Positions 5,678-6,817 of a DNA stretch of 6,817 nt are shown in pieces. The notes below the pieces were generated by a model. That model ran no database searches. It was not told the DNA's origin and worked only from the letters and a program-made list of their open reading frames with translations. Both the position numbers and the translations under genes were made by a program. Numbering within the stretch: position 1 is the stretch's first letter; each line of letters starts with the position of its first letter. This DNA comes from Paracoccaceae bacterium (GTDB lineage Bacteria > Pseudomonadota > Alphaproteobacteria > Rhodobacterales > Rhodobacteraceae): assembly GCA_023254015.1 (NCBI GenBank), contig JALQYS010000257.1, forward strand, positions 1 through 6,817, in the 5' to 3' direction.

Positions 5678-6034
5678 TCAGGCTTTCGGTTTGTCGAGGA
5701 TCGCCAGAACGTCGTCCTTGGGGATCGATGTGCTGTCCTTCATCACGGCCAGTTCTCGCTCCAGCCGGGCGACCTCGCGCGATTTGCGGCTGGCGGTAGA
5801 ACGATGCTTTCTTTCGCGGACCCATTCCCAGACAAAGCCGATCAGCAGGCCGGCACCGATACCGCCGAAGATCACGATGAACAAGGGCAGATCCATCTGC
5901 CACTGCAGCCCGACAAAGGCCGCCAGATCATCCGGCAGCACCTTGACCTGCACCACGGCACGGTTGGCCATGGCCACGGTCACAAGGCCAAGAGCCAGGA
6001 CCGCAAGAAAGAGGTAACGCAGATAGCGGATCAT
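5678..6034 (-). CDS. lapA: LapA/DUF1049-type small membrane protein
   Basis: 118-residue inner-membrane protein. The N-terminus MIRYLRYLFLAVLALGLV leads into a first transmembrane helix (about 7-23). A short periplasmic stretch with NRAVVQVKVLPD (24-35) is typical of the LapA/DUF1049 family. A second, glycine-rich helix follows (about 49-69, PLFIVIFGGIGAGLLIGF). A basic, probably coiled-coil cytoplasmic tail (70-118) contains SREVARLERELAVMKD. In Escherichia coli LapA works with LapB in lipopolysaccharide assembly control; whether this relative does so is unknown. The ATG at 6034 is preferred over an in-frame TTG at 6046 because the hydrophobic family start begins there, though its ribosome binding site (GGGGG) is poor. 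It sits between ihfB and trpF, a common arrangement in this group. Confidence 0.85.
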   Translation of the reverse strand: MIRYLRYLFLAVLALGLVTVAMANRAVVQVKVLPDDLAAFVGLQWQMDLPLFIVIFGGIGAGLLIGFVWEWVRERKHRSTASRKSREVARLERELAVMKDSTSIPKDDVLAILDKPKA

Positions 6035-6054
6035 CCCGGCCCCCAAGATCGAGT

Positions 6055-6074
6055 CGCGCCCACTATCGGGCGCG
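6055..6074 (-). other. Intergenic hairpin between ihfB and lapA
   Basis: CGCGCCC (6055-6061) pairs with GGGCGCG (6068-6074) around a six-base loop, in the 63-bp gap between the ihfB stop and the lapA start. No T tract follows on the minus strand. It is therefore more likely a processing or stability element, or a partial attenuator, than a true terminator. Confidence 0.4.
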
Positions 6075-6097
6075 GCGGGGCCAAGGGCAAGCCCGGC

Positions 6098-6379
6098 TTA
6101 CTTGCCGTTCAGCCGGTCGCGCAGCAGTTTGCCGGTCTTGAAGAAGGGCACCTTCTTGTCCTCGACCTGCACCGACTCGCCAGTGCGGGGGTTGCGGCCG
6201 ACGCGGGCGTCGCGCGCCTTCACCGAAAAGGCCCCGAACCCGCGCAGTTCCACCCGGTCACCCTTGGCAAGCGCCTCGATGATTTCCTCGAACACGGTGT
6301 TCACGATCCGCTCGACATGGCGCTGTGTCAGGTGCGGGTTTTCATCTGCGATCTTCTGAATAAGTTCCGAACGGATCAT
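6098..6379 (-). CDS. ihfB: Integration host factor subunit beta
   Basis: 93-residue DNA-bending protein of the HU/IHF family. It forms a heterodimer with IHF-alpha and bends DNA sharply in recombination, replication and promoter control. The start MIRSELIQKIADENPHLTQ is typical for IHF-beta. VELRGFGAFSVK at 43-54 and GRNPRTGE at 61-68 form the arm, with the DNA-intercalating Pro64. Arg42, Glu44 and Arg46, which in E. coli IHF-beta contact the TTR part of the consensus site, are all present, which separates it from HU. The frame is open 29 codons further upstream, but that extension is not IHF-like. The ATG at 6379 has AGGGGG nine bases upstream and gives the expected family length. It ends KLLRDRLNGK. 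Confidence 0.96.
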   Translation of the reverse strand: MIRSELIQKIADENPHLTQRHVERIVNTVFEEIIEALAKGDRVELRGFGAFSVKARDARVGRNPRTGESVQVEDKKVPFFKTGKLLRDRLNGK

Positions 6380-6407
6380 TCGGTGCATCCCCCTGCGTGG
6401 TCGGCTG

Positions 6408-6457
6408 GTCCCTTTTTTCGGCCCCTGTTTCCGCCACATGATTATTTTCAAAGGGAC
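6408..6457. repeat. 8-bp inverted repeat upstream of ihfB
   Basis: GTCCCTTT (6408-6415) and AAAGGGAC (6450-6457) are perfect inverted copies with 34 bases between them. The right arm touches the likely -10 hexamer, and the left arm lies about 30 bases before the ihfB start. In read-through RNA from rpsA it could form a hairpin, and in DNA it could be a spaced operator. A chance match is possible. Confidence 0.3.
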
Positions 6458-6485
6458 TATAGGCAAAAAAAATGCGGCCGCACAA
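6456..6485 (-). promoter_or_regulatory. Probable ihfB promoter, overlapping the rpsA terminator
   Basis: On the minus strand TATAGT (6461-6456) matches the -10 consensus in five of six bases. TTGTGC (6485-6480) keeps the TTG core of a -35 at an 18-base spacing. Transcription would start near 6449, giving a leader of about 70 bases before the ihfB ATG. The -35 and the spacer lie inside the hairpin and T tract of the upstream terminator. The -10 is convincing; the -35 is weak. Confidence 0.5.
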
Positions 6486-6499
6486 ACGTTTTTGCGGCC
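6465..6499 (-). terminator. Rho-independent terminator with U8 tract (second after rpsA)
   Basis: On the minus strand GGCCGCA (6499-6493) pairs with TGCGGCC (6482-6476), and further A-T pairing is possible inside the loop. The stem is followed after three bases by eight T (6472-6465). This is a canonical intrinsic terminator, about 80 bases after the rpsA stop. It probably isolates ihfB from strong ribosomal protein transcription. Confidence 0.75.
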
Positions 6500-6517
6500 A
6501 TGACAGGGTGGAAGGGC

Positions 6518-6547
6518 AAAGGGCCCCGCCTTGCGACGGGGCCCTTT
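6518..6547 (-). terminator. Terminator hairpin immediately downstream of rpsA
   Basis: An 11-bp perfect stem, AAAGGGCCCCG (6518-6528) with CGGGGCCCTTT (6537-6547), closes an eight-base loop. It starts 30 bases after the rpsA stop. On the minus strand the stem itself ends in TTT, followed by GCCCTT, so the U tract is short. It is the first of two tandem terminators behind this highly expressed gene. Confidence 0.7.
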
Positions 6548-6577
6548 CCCATTGTTTCCAGTTTGAACTGGTTCAGA

Positions 6578-6817
6578 TCACTTGTTGCCGCCCTTGAGCG
6601 CGGCACCCAGGATGTCGCCCAGCGAAGCGCCCGAATCGGACGAGCCATACTGTTCGACGGCTTCTTTCTCTTCGGCGATCTCGCGGGCCTTGATCGACAG
6701 ACCCAGCTTGCGGGTCTTGGGGTCGATGTTGGTCACGCGCACGTCGATCTTGTCGCCCACCGAGAAACGCTCGGGGCGCTGGTCGGCGCGGTCGCGCGAC
6801 AGGTCCGAACGGCGGAT
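6578..6817 (-). CDS. rpsA: 30S ribosomal protein S1, C-terminal part (partial)
   Basis: The last 79 residues of ribosomal protein S1; the 5' part lies beyond the right edge. S1 binds mRNA on the small subunit through repeated S1/OB-fold domains. The visible part starts IRRSDLSRDRADQRPERFSV and contains the end of the final S1 repeat, GDKIDVRVTNIDPKTRKLGL, followed by SIKAREIAEEKEAVEQYG. The tail SSDSGASLGDILGAALKGGNK is characteristic of alphaproteobacterial S1. The reading frame runs unbroken from the window edge to the TGA at 6580-6578. The position upstream of ihfB matches the usual proteobacterial order. The nearest internal GTG/ATG codons are not real starts. Confidence 0.96.
   Translation of the reverse strand: MRRSDLSRDRADQRPERFSVGDKIDVRVTNIDPKTRKLGLSIKAREIAEEKEAVEQYGSSDSGASLGDILGAALKGGNK

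Noticed and set aside
6380..6466. A 29-codon N-terminal extension of IHF-beta
   Set aside because: It crosses the likely promoter, is strongly basic and does not resemble the family. The start at 6379 gives the standard 93-residue protein with a good ribosome binding site.
6474..6481. GCGGCCGC palindrome as a regulatory site
   Set aside because: It is a by-product of the terminator stem and its flanking bases; no independent evidence of function.
1..6817. CRISPR arrays, tRNA/rRNA genes, insertion sequences or toxin-antitoxin pairs
   Set aside because: No regularly spaced repeats, cloverleaf-like sequences, transposase motifs or paired small genes were seen on either strand.

Overview
The window looks like chromosomal DNA from an alphaproteobacterium of the order Rhodobacterales (Rhodobacter/Paracoccus-like). 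The reasons are the high GC content, the gene order rpsA - ihfB - lapA-like - trpF on the minus strand, the C-terminal sequence of ribosomal protein S1, and the presence of a Tat-exported TRAP solute-binding protein. No sequence search was possible. Names rest on motifs read directly from the translations and on general knowledge of the families.

Right half (about 5014-6817, minus strand): a housekeeping block. It holds the 3' end of rpsA, two tandem hairpin terminators, then ihfB (integration host factor beta), a small LapA/DUF1049-type membrane protein, and trpF (phosphoribosylanthranilate isomerase). The likely ihfB promoter overlaps the second rpsA terminator. lapA and trpF are one base apart, and trpF has no clear ribosome binding site, so its translation is probably coupled to lapA.

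Left half (about 257-5010): an accessory uptake and catabolism cassette. A plus-strand RpiR-family regulator (4132-5010) is divergent from a minus-strand operon. The operon order is N-formylglutamate amidohydrolase-like enzyme, dctQ (small TRAP permease), dctM (large TRAP permease), a hairpin, then dctP (periplasmic binding protein). The first three genes overlap by 4 and 1 bases, so enzyme and transporter membrane subunits form one translational unit. The 88-bp divergent region carries an 8-bp inverted repeat that brackets an extended -10 promoter, suggesting autoregulation. The natural reading is import of an amino-acid-like or N-acylated compound by the TRAP system, hydrolysis by the cytoplasmic amidohydrolase, and sensing by the RpiR protein. 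The substrate is not known. Two details argue against textbook ligands: the binding protein seems to lack the conserved carboxylate-binding arginine, and the regulator's SIS domain lacks the usual serine-rich phosphosugar loop.

Far left (1-256): downstream of dctP lie two strong hairpins and a four-run G-quadruplex motif on the transcribed strand. These are followed by a possible 19-codon Cys/His-containing small ORF with a good ribosome binding site, an 11-bp direct repeat, and the possible first ten codons of another minus-strand gene that leaves the window.

The rpiR and trpF genes converge with only 3 bp between their stop codons, which marks the junction between the accessory cassette and the housekeeping block.
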